Notes: generated from the letters alone by a model not told the origin. A stretch of DNA of 64,000 bases from Catenulispora pinistramenti (GCF_018274385.1 NZ_JAAFYZ010000014.1:20731-84730), one strand, 5' to 3'. Numbered from the stretch's first letter, positions 15,679 to 24,694 are shown. Numbers and translations are program-made.

Positions 15679-17235
15679 TTAAGAACCCGCTGCCGAGCCG
15701 CTGCTAGTCGAGTCGGCGTCCTCGGTCGGCCGCCCGGGGAGCCACAGTCCGAGCAGCGCCCCGCCGCTCGGCGCCCGCGCCGCCGCGACCCGGCCGCCGT
15801 GGTTCTCGGCGGCCTGCCGCACGATGGCCAGGCCCAGCCCGGAGCCCGGCATGGTGCGGGCCTCGGTGGAGCGGTAGAAGCGCTCGAAGACGTGCGGCAT
15901 GTCCTCTTCGGCGATGCCCGGACCCTGGTCCGAGACCTGGAGCAAGCCGTCGGCCAGGCGCACCGTGACGGTCCCGTCCTCCGGGCTCCATTTGCCGGCG
16001 TTGTCCAGCAGGTTCGTCACGGCGCGCTCCAGCGCCGCCGGATCGCCTTCCAGGAACCAGGGCTGGAGCTGGATGTCGAACTTCAGTCCCGGGGCCCGCC
16101 TGCGGACCCGGTCCACGGCCTGCCGCACCACGTCGCCCAGGTTCACCGGCTCCGGCGCGGCCTGCGGCTTGGCGTCGCGGGAGAGCTCGACCAGGTCGCC
16201 GACCAGCACCGAGAGCTCTTCCATCTGGGCCCGGACGTCGGCGATGAGCTCGGACCGGTCGGCGTCGCTGATCCGCGGCGGGCCCGAACCGGGCGCGGCG
16301 TGTTCGGACTCGCCGCCGCCGAAGACCTGGGAGAGCAGGTCGATGTTGGTGCGCATCGAGGTCAGCGGGGTGCGCAGCTCGTGGCCGGCGTCGGCGATCA
16401 GGCGTCGTTGATGGTCCTGCGAGCGGGCCAGCGCGGTCAGCATGCTGTTGAAGCTGGTGGCCAGCCGGGCCAGCTCGTCGGTGCCCTGGACCTCGATCGG
16501 GCGCAGGTCGCCGGTCCGGGCCACGTACTCGGTGGCCTCGGTGAGCCGGTCCACCGGGCGCAGGCCGGCCCGGCCGACGGTGATGCCCGCGCTGCCGGCG
16601 ACCGCGATGCCGGCGATGCCGACCAGTATGGAGACCAGGCTGAGCCGGCTGAGGGTCTGCTGGGTGTCGTGCATGGACTGCGCGAGCAGGAGGGCCTGGC
16701 GGGTCCCGGGGGAGTACTCGCTCGGCGGCACCGGCACGGTGATCGCCCGGGCCTTGGTGCCGTCGCCGAAGACGATGGTCCGGAAGTTGCTGGCGGTCCC
16801 GCCGGCCTGCGCGACCGCGACGTCGGCCGGGATCGGCTGCACCGACGGGATGACCGTCGACGGCGCGATGTAGTTGATCACGCCGTCGCTGTCGAAGACC
16901 ACGACCTCGGTGTCCGTGTACAAGGGCACGTCGAGATTGCCCTTGACCTGGAGCTTGGTCTGGTTGTCCTCCTGGATCTGCACCTCTTTGGCGATCTGGG
17001 TGGCGTGGCTGCTCAGCGTGGTGTCCATCTGGCTCAGGATCTGGTTCCGCACCGTCACCCAGCCCGCGATCGAGGCCAGCGCCACGCTCAGCCCCACCGC
17101 GACCATCACCAGCGCGGTGATCCGGGTCCGCAGCGGGACGTGCGACATCACCTCCGTGATCTTCGCGCGCAACCGTTCGTAGGGTCCCAGGTGCTCCTCG
17201 GATTCCGGGTGTTCAGCAGTGATCAGAGGGTTCAC
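15679..17235 (-). CDS. Sensor histidine kinase, MprB-like
   Basis: 518 residues: cytosolic start, membrane helix (about 37-60), extracytoplasmic sensor loop (61-196), second helix (197-220), HAMP (about 221-270), HisKA with H285 in [15 protein letters not shown], then a HATPase with [11 protein letters not shown] and [10 protein letters not shown] low-complexity insert ([15 protein letters not shown]) follows the phosphoacceptor helix. Overlaps the response regulator stop by 4 bp, so both are translated together. Gene order with HtrA downstream matches MprAB-PepD, which senses envelope stress; this is by analogy. Confidence 0.95.
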   Translation of the reverse strand: MNPLITAEHPESEEHLGPYERLRAKITEVMSHVPLRTRITALVMVAVGLSVALASIAGWVTVRNQILSQMDTTLSSHATQIAKEVQIQEDNQTKLQVKGNLDVPLYTDTEVVVFDSDGVINYIAPSTVIPSVQPIPADVAVAQAGGTASNFRTIVFGDGTKARAITVPVPPSEYSPGTRQALLLAQSMHDTQQTLSRLSLVSILVGIAGIAVAGSAGITVGRAGLRPVDRLTEATEYVARTGDLRPIEVQGTDELARLATSFNSMLTALARSQDHQRRLIADAGHELRTPLTSMRTNIDLLSQVFGGGESEHAAPGSGPPRISDADRSELIADVRAQMEELSVLVGDLVELSRDAKPQAAPEPVNLGDVVRQAVDRVRRRAPGLKFDIQLQPWFLEGDPAALERAVTNLLDNAGKWSPEDGTVTVRLADGLLQVSDQGPGIAEEDMPHVFERFYRSTEARTMPGSGLGLAIVRQAAENHGGRVAAARAPSGGALLGLWLPGRPTEDADSTSSGSAAGS

Positions 17236-17921
17236 GGTGCCGTCTCACGCAGGGAGTACCCCACCCCGCGGACCGTGTGGATCAGGCGGGGCAGTTCGTC
17301 GGCCTCGGTCTTGCGGCGCAGGTAGCCGACGTAGACCTCGAGCGAGTTGGCGGTGGTCGGGAAGTCGTAGCCCCAGACCTCTTCCAGGATCTGGGCCCGG
17401 GTCAGGACCTGCCGGGGGTGCCGCATCAGCAGCTCCAGCAGGTTGAACTCGGTGCGGGTCAGGCGCACCGGCTTGCCGGCCCGGGTCACCTCGCGGGTGG
17501 CCGGGTCCAGGGTGAGGTCGGCGAAGGCCAGCGGGGCGTCGGACTGGTCGGCCAGGCTGCCCTGGGTGCGGCGCAGCAGCGCGCGCAGCCGGGCCAGCAA
17601 CTCCTCCAGCGCGAACGGCTTGGGGAGGTAGTCGTCGGCGCCGGCGTCCAGGCCGGCCACCCGGTCCGGGACCGCGTCGCGCGCGGTGAGTAGCAGGACC
17701 GGCAGGTCCTCGCCGGCCGAGCGCAGCCGGCGGCAGGTCTCCAGGCCGTCCAGCCGGGGCATCATGACGTCGAGCACGACGGCGTCCGGCCGCCGCTTCG
17801 CGATCGCTTCCAGTGCCGCCAGCCCGTCGGCCGCCAGCTCGACCTCGTAGCCGTTGAAGGCCAGCGAGCGGCGCAGCGAGTCCCGGACCGCCTGATCGTC
17901 GTCCACCACGAGGATGTGCAT
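17232..17921 (-). CDS. OmpR-family response regulator, MprA-like
   Basis: 229 residues. Receiver domain 1-115 with D7-D9 acidic pocket (VVDDD), phosphoacceptor D51 (VVLDVMMP), T/S switch (LLLTARD) and K in YLPKPFAL; winged-helix DNA-binding domain about 130-225 ([26 protein letters not shown]). It is the first gene of the kinase operon. Two tgaga copies 11 bp apart lie just upstream of the start, suggesting autoregulation. Confidence 0.96.
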   Translation of the reverse strand: MHILVVDDDQAVRDSLRRSLAFNGYEVELAADGLAALEAIAKRRPDAVVLDVMMPRLDGLETCRRLRSAGEDLPVLLLTARDAVPDRVAGLDAGADDYLPKPFALEELLARLRALLRRTQGSLADQSDAPLAFADLTLDPATREVTRAGKPVRLTRTEFNLLELLMRHPRQVLTRAQILEEVWGYDFPTTANSLEVYVGYLRRKTEADELPRLIHTVRGVGYSLRETAP

Positions 17922-17941
17922 GGCCGCATTCTGCCCCTCTC

Positions 17942-17960
17942 GGTTGAGAAGACGCTGAGA
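17942..17960 (-). promoter_or_regulatory. Candidate autoregulatory direct repeat of the response regulator gene
   Basis: ggttgaga (17942-17949) and cgctgaga (17953-17960) give two tgaga cores 11 bp apart, 21 bp before the ATG. The second copy shares gctgaga with the htrA upstream region. Confidence 0.35.
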
Positions 17961-18031
17961 TCATGCCGATGTTTTTCCAGACGGCCGCCTTGCCGTCGCG
18001 CATGCGGATTAGTCCGTTAGAGGGATACGCG

Positions 18032-18057
18032 TTATCCACAACCCCGGTTTATCCACA
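18032..18057. promoter_or_regulatory. Two perfect DnaA boxes
   Basis: The 9-mer ttatccaca, the classic DnaA box, occurs at 18032-18040 and 18049-18057 in the same orientation, 17 bp apart, in the divergent region between the response regulator and the DUF4192 gene. Two exact copies so close are unlikely in DNA this GC-rich. They may bind DnaA as a regulator or titration site; no AT-rich unwinding region or dnaA/dnaN genes are nearby, so an origin is not implied. Confidence 0.6.
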
Positions 18058-18110
18058 GTCGGTCATGTCTTGGTCGCGCTCCGTACCCGCGAATCGGCAC
18101 AGTAGCGGTC

Positions 18111-20096
18111 ATGGATCACGACCTCACCTCCGCCCCCGGAGCCGCGGCCCCCGCCGCCGGCCTCCGGCCCGGCGGCCCCGATACCGGCGGCGCCGCATCC
18201 GGAGCCGAATCCGGAGCCCAGCGCCCGCCCCGGCCGCGCAGTGCGCGCGGCGGGATCCCGGGCCAGGCCGGCGGCGGCGCGGGTGGCGGGGGCGGTGCGA
18301 GTGGAAGTGCTGATGTCGGGAGTGCCGATGTTGGCAGTGCCGATGTCGGCAGTGCCGATGGCGGCACCGCCGACCAGGGAGCGACCGCCGAGGCCGCCGC
18401 CGGCCCGGTCAGCACCGTCCGCCTGGCCTCCCCCGGCTCGGTGGTCGCCTCGATCCCGTTCCTGTTCGGCTTCCACCCGGAGAACAGCCTGGTGATCCTG
18501 GGCATCAGCCATTCGGCCGAAGGCGGCAGCTTCATCCGGCACGGCGTCCGCATCGACCTGGACCAGGTCCGCGGCCAGGAACGCGGCACCGCCCTGGAAC
18601 TCGCGGCCCGGCTGCGCGACCAGGATGCTGACATCGCCATCCTGGTCGCCTTCGGCCCGCGCGCCGCGACCGGCGCCAAGGCCCGCCCCGACCACTGCCG
18701 CAAACTGATGGCCGCGTTCCGCGCCCAGCTCGAGGCGGCGGCCAGCGAGGAACGCGTCACCGTCGTCGACGCCCTCTACAGCGCCAACGGCCGCTGGTGG
18801 TCCTACATGTGCCGCAACAACCGCTGCTGCCCGGCGGCCGGCACCGTGGTCCCGGCCGAGGCCCCCGCCGCTCTGGCCGGCGCCTTCGCGACCCGCGGCC
18901 ACACGGTCTACGCCAGCCGCGAAGCCCTCGACGCCACCTTGGACCCCTACCCGCCGGAAGCCCTGGCCCGTACCGCCGAGGCCGCCGAACACCTGGACCC
19001 CACCTGGTACGACACCGACGCCGGCCTGGCCGACGCCCGCCGTCTGATGGACGTCCTCCTGGCCCGCTGCGGCCCCGACACCGAGCCGGCCACATCCCGC
19101 GCCCCCCGAACCGACGGCCCCCGCGCCGGCCGCCGGGGCCTGTCCGACAGCGCCACCACGGCCCTCGCCGGCCGATCGGGCCGCGCGGCTGATGCCGCGG
19201 CCTCGTCATCGGATGACGCTTCTGGCGTCGGCGGTTCCGACTCGCAGCCTCATGACGGCTTCAGCGGTTCGGCGGCGAGTCCGTCCTCCCGGTCGGATGC
19301 CGATGACGGTCCCGCATCTCCGGGCTCTGCCTTCGGCAGCTCTGCGTTCGACGGCTCTGCGTTTGATGGTTCGGCGTTTGATGGTTCGGCGTTTGATGGT
19401 TCTGGCTCCGACAGCTCTCCCGCCGACCAGTCCGAGCCGCGCCCCCCGCACTCCACCGGTGCCGTCATCCCGGCGGCTCGCAACTCCCGCCGGGTCAGCA
19501 ACCGCATTCCGTCGCTCGCCGGCAAGTCCGAGGGCGTGCCGCTCGGTGCGCTCGCCGAGCCGCCCGGCTCGTTGCTCGCACCGCCGGTCATCACCGACGG
19601 CGAGGCGGCCGAGCTGCTGATCGCGCTGCTCAACTGGCGGGTGCGCGACTACCTGGCGTGCGCCGCCGCGACCGTGGACTCCGCCGGGCGGCTGCTGCGC
19701 CTCGGCGCCGAGTTGGCCCGGCGCGCGCCCCATCCTGAGCTTCGCCTCGCCCCCTACGCGCTGGCCGCGTGGGCGGCGTGGGCGATCGGCCGGCCCGCCA
19801 TCGCGCAGTGTGCGGTGGATCGGGCGCTGGCCATTGATTCCGAGTACAAGTTCGCCTCGCTGATCCGCGCCGGCCTGCACCACGCCATCGACGGCGAGGG
19901 CGTGCGCGAGTCCGCCGCCAGTACGCGGCGCGACCTGTTCGGCGAGGCCGCCGTCGAATCCGACACCGTCGCCGGTTTCGACAACGGCGCCGGTTTTGAC
20001 AGTTCAGATCCGGACTCCGCTCCGGCCCCGATCCCTTCTCCCCGCTCCACCGAAAACGTCCCCACCGAATCCGGAACCGATCTGGAGATCCCATGA
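18111..20096 (+). CDS. DUF4192-domain protein with tandem-repeat linkers
   Basis: 661 residues. After an Ala/Gly/Pro-rich N-terminus (1-100) with four 15-bp repeats encoding Ser-Ala-Asp-Val-Gly (18306-18365), the DUF4192 domain starts near VRLASPGSVVASIPFLFGFHP and runs to about residue 330. A disordered Ser/Asp-rich stretch follows, including four 15-bp repeats (19341-19400; Ser-Ala-Phe-Asp-Gly), then a helical C-terminal part (about 500-620). DUF4192 is common in actinobacteria and uncharacterised. Stop overlaps the next start (ATGA). Confidence 0.88.
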   Translation: MDHDLTSAPGAAAPAAGLRPGGPDTGGAASGAESGAQRPPRPRSARGGIPGQAGGGAGGGGGASGSADVGSADVGSADVGSADGGTADQGATAEAAAGPVSTVRLASPGSVVASIPFLFGFHPENSLVILGISHSAEGGSFIRHGVRIDLDQVRGQERGTALELAARLRDQDADIAILVAFGPRAATGAKARPDHCRKLMAAFRAQLEAAASEERVTVVDALYSANGRWWSYMCRNNRCCPAAGTVVPAEAPAALAGAFATRGHTVYASREALDATLDPYPPEALARTAEAAEHLDPTWYDTDAGLADARRLMDVLLARCGPDTEPATSRAPRTDGPRAGRRGLSDSATTALAGRSGRAADAAASSSDDASGVGGSDSQPHDGFSGSAASPSSRSDADDGPASPGSAFGSSAFDGSAFDGSAFDGSAFDGSGSDSSPADQSEPRPPHSTGAVIPAARNSRRVSNRIPSLAGKSEGVPLGALAEPPGSLLAPPVITDGEAAELLIALLNWRVRDYLACAAATVDSAGRLLRLGAELARRAPHPELRLAPYALAAWAAWAIGRPAIAQCAVDRALAIDSEYKFASLIRAGLHHAIDGEGVRESAASTRRDLFGEAAVESDTVAGFDNGAGFDSSDPDSAPAPIPSPRSTENVPTESGTDLEIP

Positions 20097-21034
20097 ACCG
20101 CATAGAGCAAGTCGCCCCGCCGGCCCCGGCGCAGCAGCCGCAGCCCCGCCTTCCCCGGGCCCTGGCCGACGTTCGGCGTCGAGCCGCACACGCCCTGTTC
20201 CAGCCCCGTGCGACGCCGACCCGTACCCGGCGTGGCACCACCGGTCTCGCCGTCGCGATCGCGGTGCTCGCCGTGCCGATGCTGCCGAACCCGGCCCTCG
20301 GTGCCGCGTCGACCGGCGCCGATCCGGTCAAGCCCAGCGCACCGCAGGCCCGGCACCACCTGAACCACGACCGCGTCGAGCCCGAGCCGGGCACCATGAC
20401 CGTCCAAGAATGGGCGGCCTCCGGCTGGACACTCACCGTCCCGGACCACCCGGCCGACATGGGTCTGCTGGGCCACATCCTGGCCACCCGCCACCACGGC
20501 CACTACGTCCCGTGGCTCGCCGAGCCTGCCCTCGTGGCCCACGCCAACGCCGGCCCCGGCGTCCCCGCTACCGCGACCGGCGTCCCCGCCAACGGCCGCC
20601 GGCCGGTGATCGACGCCTTCCGGGTATCCCACACCAGTCCCCGTGCGGAGGAGCTGTACACCCCAGAGTCGCAGGCTGCTGCCGGCCTGACGTCCGCCCC
20701 TGCGGCCCGCTCCCGAACCCTCCCGAACCCGCTGGTCCCGGCCGCGAGACCGGCCAACACCAAGCAGATGCTGGTGGCGGGCAGGCAATCCGCCGATATC
20801 CCCGACATCCCCGGCGGCGTCGCGGCCCGATCGTCCGCGCCTCAGTCGCACCAGGCATCGGCCGCGGCCGACCCGTCGGCGTCCCCGTGTCTGCGCGAGG
20901 CCTCCGTGGCCGGCAACGACCGCCAGATGGTGGCGCACCTGCACCCGGCCACGGACGCCATGGACGTCGTCGTCACCCACCGCCGCACCCCTTGTACGGC
21001 GATGGTCGACTACCTGTCCCAGGCCCGCGCCTGA
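20093..21034 (+). CDS. Uncharacterised membrane-anchored or secreted protein, coupled to DUF4192 gene
   Basis: 313 residues. A basic N-terminus (about 1-47) precedes a hydrophobic stretch LAVAIAVLAVPMLPNPALG, a signal peptide or anchor with a long n-region. The rest is Pro/Ala-rich, likely extracytoplasmic, with two cysteines near the end (SPCLREAS, RTPCTAMV). No family recognised. Its start overlaps the DUF4192 stop, so they are co-translated. The 3' end overlaps the convergent cytochrome gene by 25 bp. Confidence 0.65.
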   Translation: MNRIEQVAPPAPAQQPQPRLPRALADVRRRAAHALFQPRATPTRTRRGTTGLAVAIAVLAVPMLPNPALGAASTGADPVKPSAPQARHHLNHDRVEPEPGTMTVQEWAASGWTLTVPDHPADMGLLGHILATRHHGHYVPWLAEPALVAHANAGPGVPATATGVPANGRRPVIDAFRVSHTSPRAEELYTPESQAAAGLTSAPAARSRTLPNPLVPAARPANTKQMLVAGRQSADIPDIPGGVAARSSAPQSHQASAAADPSASPCLREASVAGNDRQMVAHLHPATDAMDVVVTHRRTPCTAMVDYLSQARA

Positions 21035-21786
21035 TGGACGGCCCGGCCTTCCTCTCGATCGCGCGCGCCCGCCTCGCCGCGGGCCGCGCGGTCCTCCGCC
21101 TCACCCACGGCATCCGGGTCCGGGTCCCCGTCTCCGGACCGGTCCTGCGCCGCCACCTCGGCGGCCCAGGCCGGATGCTCCCGTTGCGCCCAACCCCGCG
21201 TGACATATCCAGTGCGCATCCCGATCCGGGCCTGGCGGTCGTTCAGTGCGAACCACACATGACCGATCACCACGAACCCGATCGCCAGCGCCAGCCAGTC
21301 GTGCACGAACGTCGCACCGGTCCGGGCCGACACCCCGACCAGGTGCGGAAACCACATCAGGGTCCCGGTCCCGGCCATCACCAGGATCGCCCCGCACTGG
21401 AACGCCGCGTTCAGCTTCTGCCCCGCGTTGAACTTGCCGACCGGCAGCGCCAGCTCCCGGGCCCGCTCACGCCGCCAGGCCCGATTCCGCAGCCACTCGC
21501 GGTCGGTCTCGCCGTGCCGGTTCAGCCGCCGCACATCTGCCCGGTACGCCCGCGAGAACAGCCCCGCCGCCATCGGGATGGGCAGCGCGAACCCGCAGTA
21601 CAGATGGATCAACGCCACGACCGGACGGTGCCCGATCCGCACCGACAACGAGGGCAGGTACAGCACCGCCCCGGTGGCGATCAGCACCAGCATCAACGTG
21701 GCGGTCGCGCGGTGGACGTACCGTTCGGCGCGCGTGAAGCGCTCGATGCGCCGCCGGACGGCGCCGGCCTCAGCCGGTCGGGACAT
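21010..21786 (-). CDS. Cytochrome b561/ferric-reductase-like membrane protein
   Basis: 258 residues from ATG 21786. Four membrane segments, about 28-48, 60-80, 128-150 and 165-188, with histidines in or near them (RYVHRATATL, LIHLYCGFA, FVHDWLALAIG, IGHVWFAL) fit to ligate b-type haem. The C-terminal ~50 residues are charged and disordered. Overlaps the molybdopterin gene by 17 bp, so the two likely form an electron-transfer pair: haem protein in the membrane, oxidoreductase on the outer face, as in YedYZ-like systems. Confidence 0.8.
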   Translation of the reverse strand: MSRPAEAGAVRRRIERFTRAERYVHRATATLMLVLIATGAVLYLPSLSVRIGHRPVVALIHLYCGFALPIPMAAGLFSRAYRADVRRLNRHGETDREWLRNRAWRRERARELALPVGKFNAGQKLNAAFQCGAILVMAGTGTLMWFPHLVGVSARTGATFVHDWLALAIGFVVIGHVWFALNDRQARIGMRTGYVTRGWAQREHPAWAAEVAAQDRSGDGDPDPDAVGEAEDRAARGEAGARDREEGRAVHQARAWDR

Positions 21787-22534
21787 CGCCGTTCCTCCCG
21801 TTGGACTTCCCGACCCAGGCGTCGATGTCATAGCCGTAGCCTTCCCAGTAGCCGGGATGGACCGCGTCCACCACCTGGATCTCCTGGAGCCACTTGATGC
21901 TCTTGTACCCGTACATCGGCGCCGCGTAGAGCCGCACCGGCCCGCCGTGCTCATGGCTCACCGGCCCGCCGAGCATCTTCAGCGCCACCAGCATGTCCGG
22001 GTTCTGGGCCTGGTCCAGCGTCAACGACTCGGTATAGGTCCCGTCGAAGGAGACGAACCGCAACGCCTTCGCCGAACTCTGCACCCCGGCCAGCGCCAAC
22101 ATGTCGCTCAGCCGAACCCCGCTCCACGGCACCTTCGGCACCCGCCACCCGGTGACGCACTGGAAGTCCCGCACCATGTCGATCTGCGGAAGCGCCGCCA
22201 GATCGGTCAGCGAGTAGTGCTGCGGCCGGTCCACCAGGCCGGTGACGGACAGCCGGTAGGTGTTCGGATCCGGCGTCGGGACGCTCCCGGTCACCGTGTA
22301 GATGCGGAACTGGTTCCCCAGGGGGAGCAGGTTCGTCAGCCCGGTCGGATCGTGCGCCGCGACGTCGGCCAGGAACCGCTGGACGGCGGACCCGCCGAGC
22401 ACGCCCATCGCACCCAGCCCCACCACCCCGAACACCACACGTCGCCCGACCGGCCGCCCCTCCCGATCAGACCGGCCAGGCCCGTCACCGCTCCCGCTCG
22501 CACCACCGCGGGCAGCGTCCATTGCCTCTGCCAC
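21770..22534 (-). CDS. Molybdopterin-dependent oxidoreductase (sulfite-oxidase fold)
   Basis: 254 residues. The N-terminus has twin arginines before a hydrophobic helix (GRRVVFGVVGLGAMG), a likely Tat signal or anchor. The catalytic domain shows the molybdenum ligand C126 in FQCVTGW and downstream blocks GVRLSDMLALAG and HEHGGPVRLYAAPMYGYKS, characteristic of SUOX/YedY-type proteins. Substrate unknown; YedY relatives reduce protein methionine sulfoxide, and an msrB gene lies elsewhere in the window, but no direct link is shown. Translated just before the cytochrome b gene. Confidence 0.9.
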   Translation of the reverse strand: MAEAMDAARGGASGSGDGPGRSDREGRPVGRRVVFGVVGLGAMGVLGGSAVQRFLADVAAHDPTGLTNLLPLGNQFRIYTVTGSVPTPDPNTYRLSVTGLVDRPQHYSLTDLAALPQIDMVRDFQCVTGWRVPKVPWSGVRLSDMLALAGVQSSAKALRFVSFDGTYTESLTLDQAQNPDMLVALKMLGGPVSHEHGGPVRLYAAPMYGYKSIKWLQEIQVVDAVHPGYWEGYGYDIDAWVGKSNGRNGDVPTG

Positions 22535-22673
22535 AGGCCCATCACATCACCGCAGGTCATGCTGCACCAGCAAACAGGAGGGAGGTTCCTTGGTTCGTAA
22601 TAATTGGAACCGAGCGAAGCCGGTCATGTGTCTTCCCCTCCAACCCCGAGAATCGCAGCCTGGAGGACACCGA

Positions 22674-23378
22674 GTGACTGAGCCGATGCCTTGCCGGACC
22701 GACCGGGCCCCGTTCGACCGACTCTTCGCCGAGGGGGCGGCCGCGGTGGCCGACGGCTCGCACCGGATCGAGGTGCCGCCCGGTGGCGGTAGCCGGCGGT
22801 GGGGTGTGTCGGCGCTGCTCCGGCCCGATCCCGGGGCGGAGGCGTCGCTGGCGGAGTTGGCCCGCGAAGCCGCGGTGGTCGCCGGTGACGGTCACTGGCT
22901 GACCGGTGCCGTGGGCAACTCGCACCTGACGATGCGTGCCCTCGAGTACCCGCGTGCCGACATCCGGGACGACGATCCGTGTGTCGCGCGCTACGCCAAG
23001 GCCCTGAGCGTGGCGTCGGCCGGCGTACCGCCTCTGGCGTTCGACATCTTCGGCCTGACGCTGACCCCGTTGTCGGTGATGGCGTGCGCGCTCCCGGTCG
23101 ATGACGCCCCGGACCGGCTCTCAGCGGCCTACGCCGCCGCGCTCGGCGACGACGCCTGGCTGGAGGACGGGATCGGGCTCAAGCGCGACATCTGGTATCT
23201 CAACATCCTGCACTTCGCCGCCCCGGTCGGTGATCCCCGGGCCCTGATCGACTGGGTCGCCGACCGGCGCGACCTGACCCCGATCCCGCTGCGCGCCACC
23301 GAGGTCGAGATCGCCACCTGGCGTTTCACCGGGAGTGCCATGAAGCCGCTGCGGTTAGCCGCGTCGGTGCTTCGGTGA
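22674..23378 (+). CDS. 2H-phosphoesterase-like (2'-5' RNA ligase/LigT-like) protein
   Basis: 234 residues from GTG 22674, with GGAGG 7 bases upstream. The motif NSHLTMRALEYPR contains His-x-Thr as in 2H phosphoesterases; the second half has WYLNILHFAAP where the second His-x-Thr is expected, but with His-x-Ala. The order and spacing suggest this fold with a degenerate second motif; activity is uncertain. Stop region overlaps the convergent broken gene by 24 bp. The gap 22535-22673 holds only an imperfect ggttc/gaacc repeat. Confidence 0.65.
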   Translation: MTEPMPCRTDRAPFDRLFAEGAAAVADGSHRIEVPPGGGSRRWGVSALLRPDPGAEASLAELAREAAVVAGDGHWLTGAVGNSHLTMRALEYPRADIRDDDPCVARYAKALSVASAGVPPLAFDIFGLTLTPLSVMACALPVDDAPDRLSAAYAAALGDDAWLEDGIGLKRDIWYLNILHFAAPVGDPRALIDWVADRRDLTPIPLRATEVEIATWRFTGSAMKPLRLAASVLR

Positions 23379-23696
23379 GCCGATCATGCCCCGGAGGGCT
23401 TCGGCATGCGCCCAGGCCGGGCGTCCGGGTCCGGTGATGTGCGACCAGGGCTGGTCCGGGTGCAGGCCCAGGCGCCGGAGCTGGTCCGCGCGGAGCTTGA
23501 TCGAGAACGTGCCGTGCCAGTGTCCGTCGTCACGGACTCCGCAGTACAGGTCGATGCGGACGTCGGCGAGGTCGAACGGGAACCAGTCGATGCCGCGGTC
23601 GATCAGTCAAAGGGCGACGGCGCGCACGGGTGCCGGGCAGCCCGGCAGGTTCTCGTAGCCGATCACTGTGATCCACGCAGGATCCTCATTCGCCAT
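23355..23696 (-). pseudogene. Small gene interrupted by one in-frame TGA
   Basis: From ATG 23696 the frame reads MANEDPAWITVIGYENLPG, hits TGA at codon 30 (23607-23609), and continues in the same frame as clear protein (LIDRGIDWFPFDLADVRI, DDGHWHGTFSIKLRADQL) to TAA at 23355-23357. One nonsense mutation in a roughly 113-residue gene is the simplest reading; stop readthrough or a sequencing error are alternatives. Selenocysteine insertion is unlikely: the surroundings show no redox motif. Family unknown. Confidence 0.65.
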
Positions 23697-23818
23697 ATGA
23701 CGATCGTATTCGTTGGACTCGTGCGGATCCGGTGATTAACCGGGGTGCCCACCTGCCATGATCTGGTTGGCCGGCCCCAGTTCTCGTCACCCTGACGACA
23801 TCACGCTACGATGGTCCA

Positions 23819-24601
23819 ATGCCACAGGACCTCGACCCGGACTACGACCCGACCGACTATCCGCCGTTCGCGGTGACCGTGGATCTGGTCGTGCTGACCG
23901 TGGCCGAGCAGGGGCTGAGTGTCCTGGCCGTGCGGCGGGGGGAGCCGCCCTTCGCGGACCGCTGGGCGTTGCCCGGCGGGTTCGTGAAGCCCGACGAGAG
24001 TCTGGGCGACGCCGCGGTGCGGGAGCTGGCCGAGGAGACCGGGCTGGGGCTGGAGGTCGCCGGGCAGGATTCGCAGGGCGTGCCCGACCACGGCGTGCAC
24101 CTGGAGCAGCTGGCCAGCTACGGCACCCCGGACCGGGACCCGCGGATGCGGGTGGTGTCGGTGGCGTATCTGGCGCTCGCGCCGCTGACCTCGCTGCAGG
24201 AGGGTTCTGAGGGGCCGTTCCCGGCGGCCGGGGGTGACGCGCGGGCGGCGGAGTGGCTGCCGGTCGTCAAGCTGCCCGGTTCGGAGGGGCTGGCCTTCGA
24301 CCACGCGCGGATCCTGGCCGACGGGATCGAGCGGGCCAGGTCGAAGATCGAGTACTCGTCGCTGGCCGCGGCGTTCTGCCCGCCGGAGTTCACCGTGGGG
24401 GAGCTGCGCAACGTCTACGAGGCGGTGTGGGGCGTGCAGCTCGATCCGCGGAACTTCCATCGGAAGGTGACCGGGACACCGGGCTTCCTGGTGCCGACCG
24501 GCGGCACCACCTCGCGGCAGGGTGGCCGGCCGGCGCAGCTGTTCCGGCGGGGGAGCGCGACGTTGCTGAACCCGCCGATGCTGCGGCCGTCCGGAGACTG
24601 A
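23819..24601 (+). CDS. Nudix-domain transcriptional regulator (NrtR-like)
   Basis: 260 residues. A Nudix domain (about 15-150) contains the Nudix box GGFVKPDESLGDAAVREL-AEETGL (54-76), which keeps the catalytic Glu residues. The C-terminal part (about 165-235) has FTVGELRNVYEAVWG and RNFHRKVTGTPGFL, the winged-helix of NrtR-type regulators, which bind ADP-ribose and repress NAD or sugar genes. No NAD gene is adjacent, so the target is unknown. Confidence 0.88.
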   Translation: MPQDLDPDYDPTDYPPFAVTVDLVVLTVAEQGLSVLAVRRGEPPFADRWALPGGFVKPDESLGDAAVRELAEETGLGLEVAGQDSQGVPDHGVHLEQLASYGTPDRDPRMRVVSVAYLALAPLTSLQEGSEGPFPAAGGDARAAEWLPVVKLPGSEGLAFDHARILADGIERARSKIEYSSLAAAFCPPEFTVGELRNVYEAVWGVQLDPRNFHRKVTGTPGFLVPTGGTTSRQGGRPAQLFRRGSATLLNPPMLRPSGD

Positions 24602-24651
24602 GCGGTCTGAAGAGGGAGACTGAGCGGTCTGAAGAGACTGAGCGGTCTGAA
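24594..24651. repeat. Three perfect 18-bp repeats at the Nudix regulator stop codon
   Basis: gagactgagcggtctgaa occurs at 24594-24611, 24616-24633 and 24634-24651. The first copy contains the stop codon of the Nudix gene (24599-24601). The following bases (to about 24690) continue with looser ccggtgga/ggact variants. Confidence 0.85.
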
Positions 24652-24694
24652 CCGGTGGAACCGAGCCGGTGGACTGACCGAACCGGACCCCGGC

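Noticed and set aside
18032..18057. Chromosomal or plasmid replication origin
   Set aside because: Only two DnaA boxes, no AT-rich unwinding region, and no dnaA, dnaN or rep gene nearby.
23607..23609. Selenocysteine codon
   Set aside because: No redox-type Cys/Sec motif around the TGA and no sign of selenoprotein machinery in the window; a nonsense mutation is simpler.
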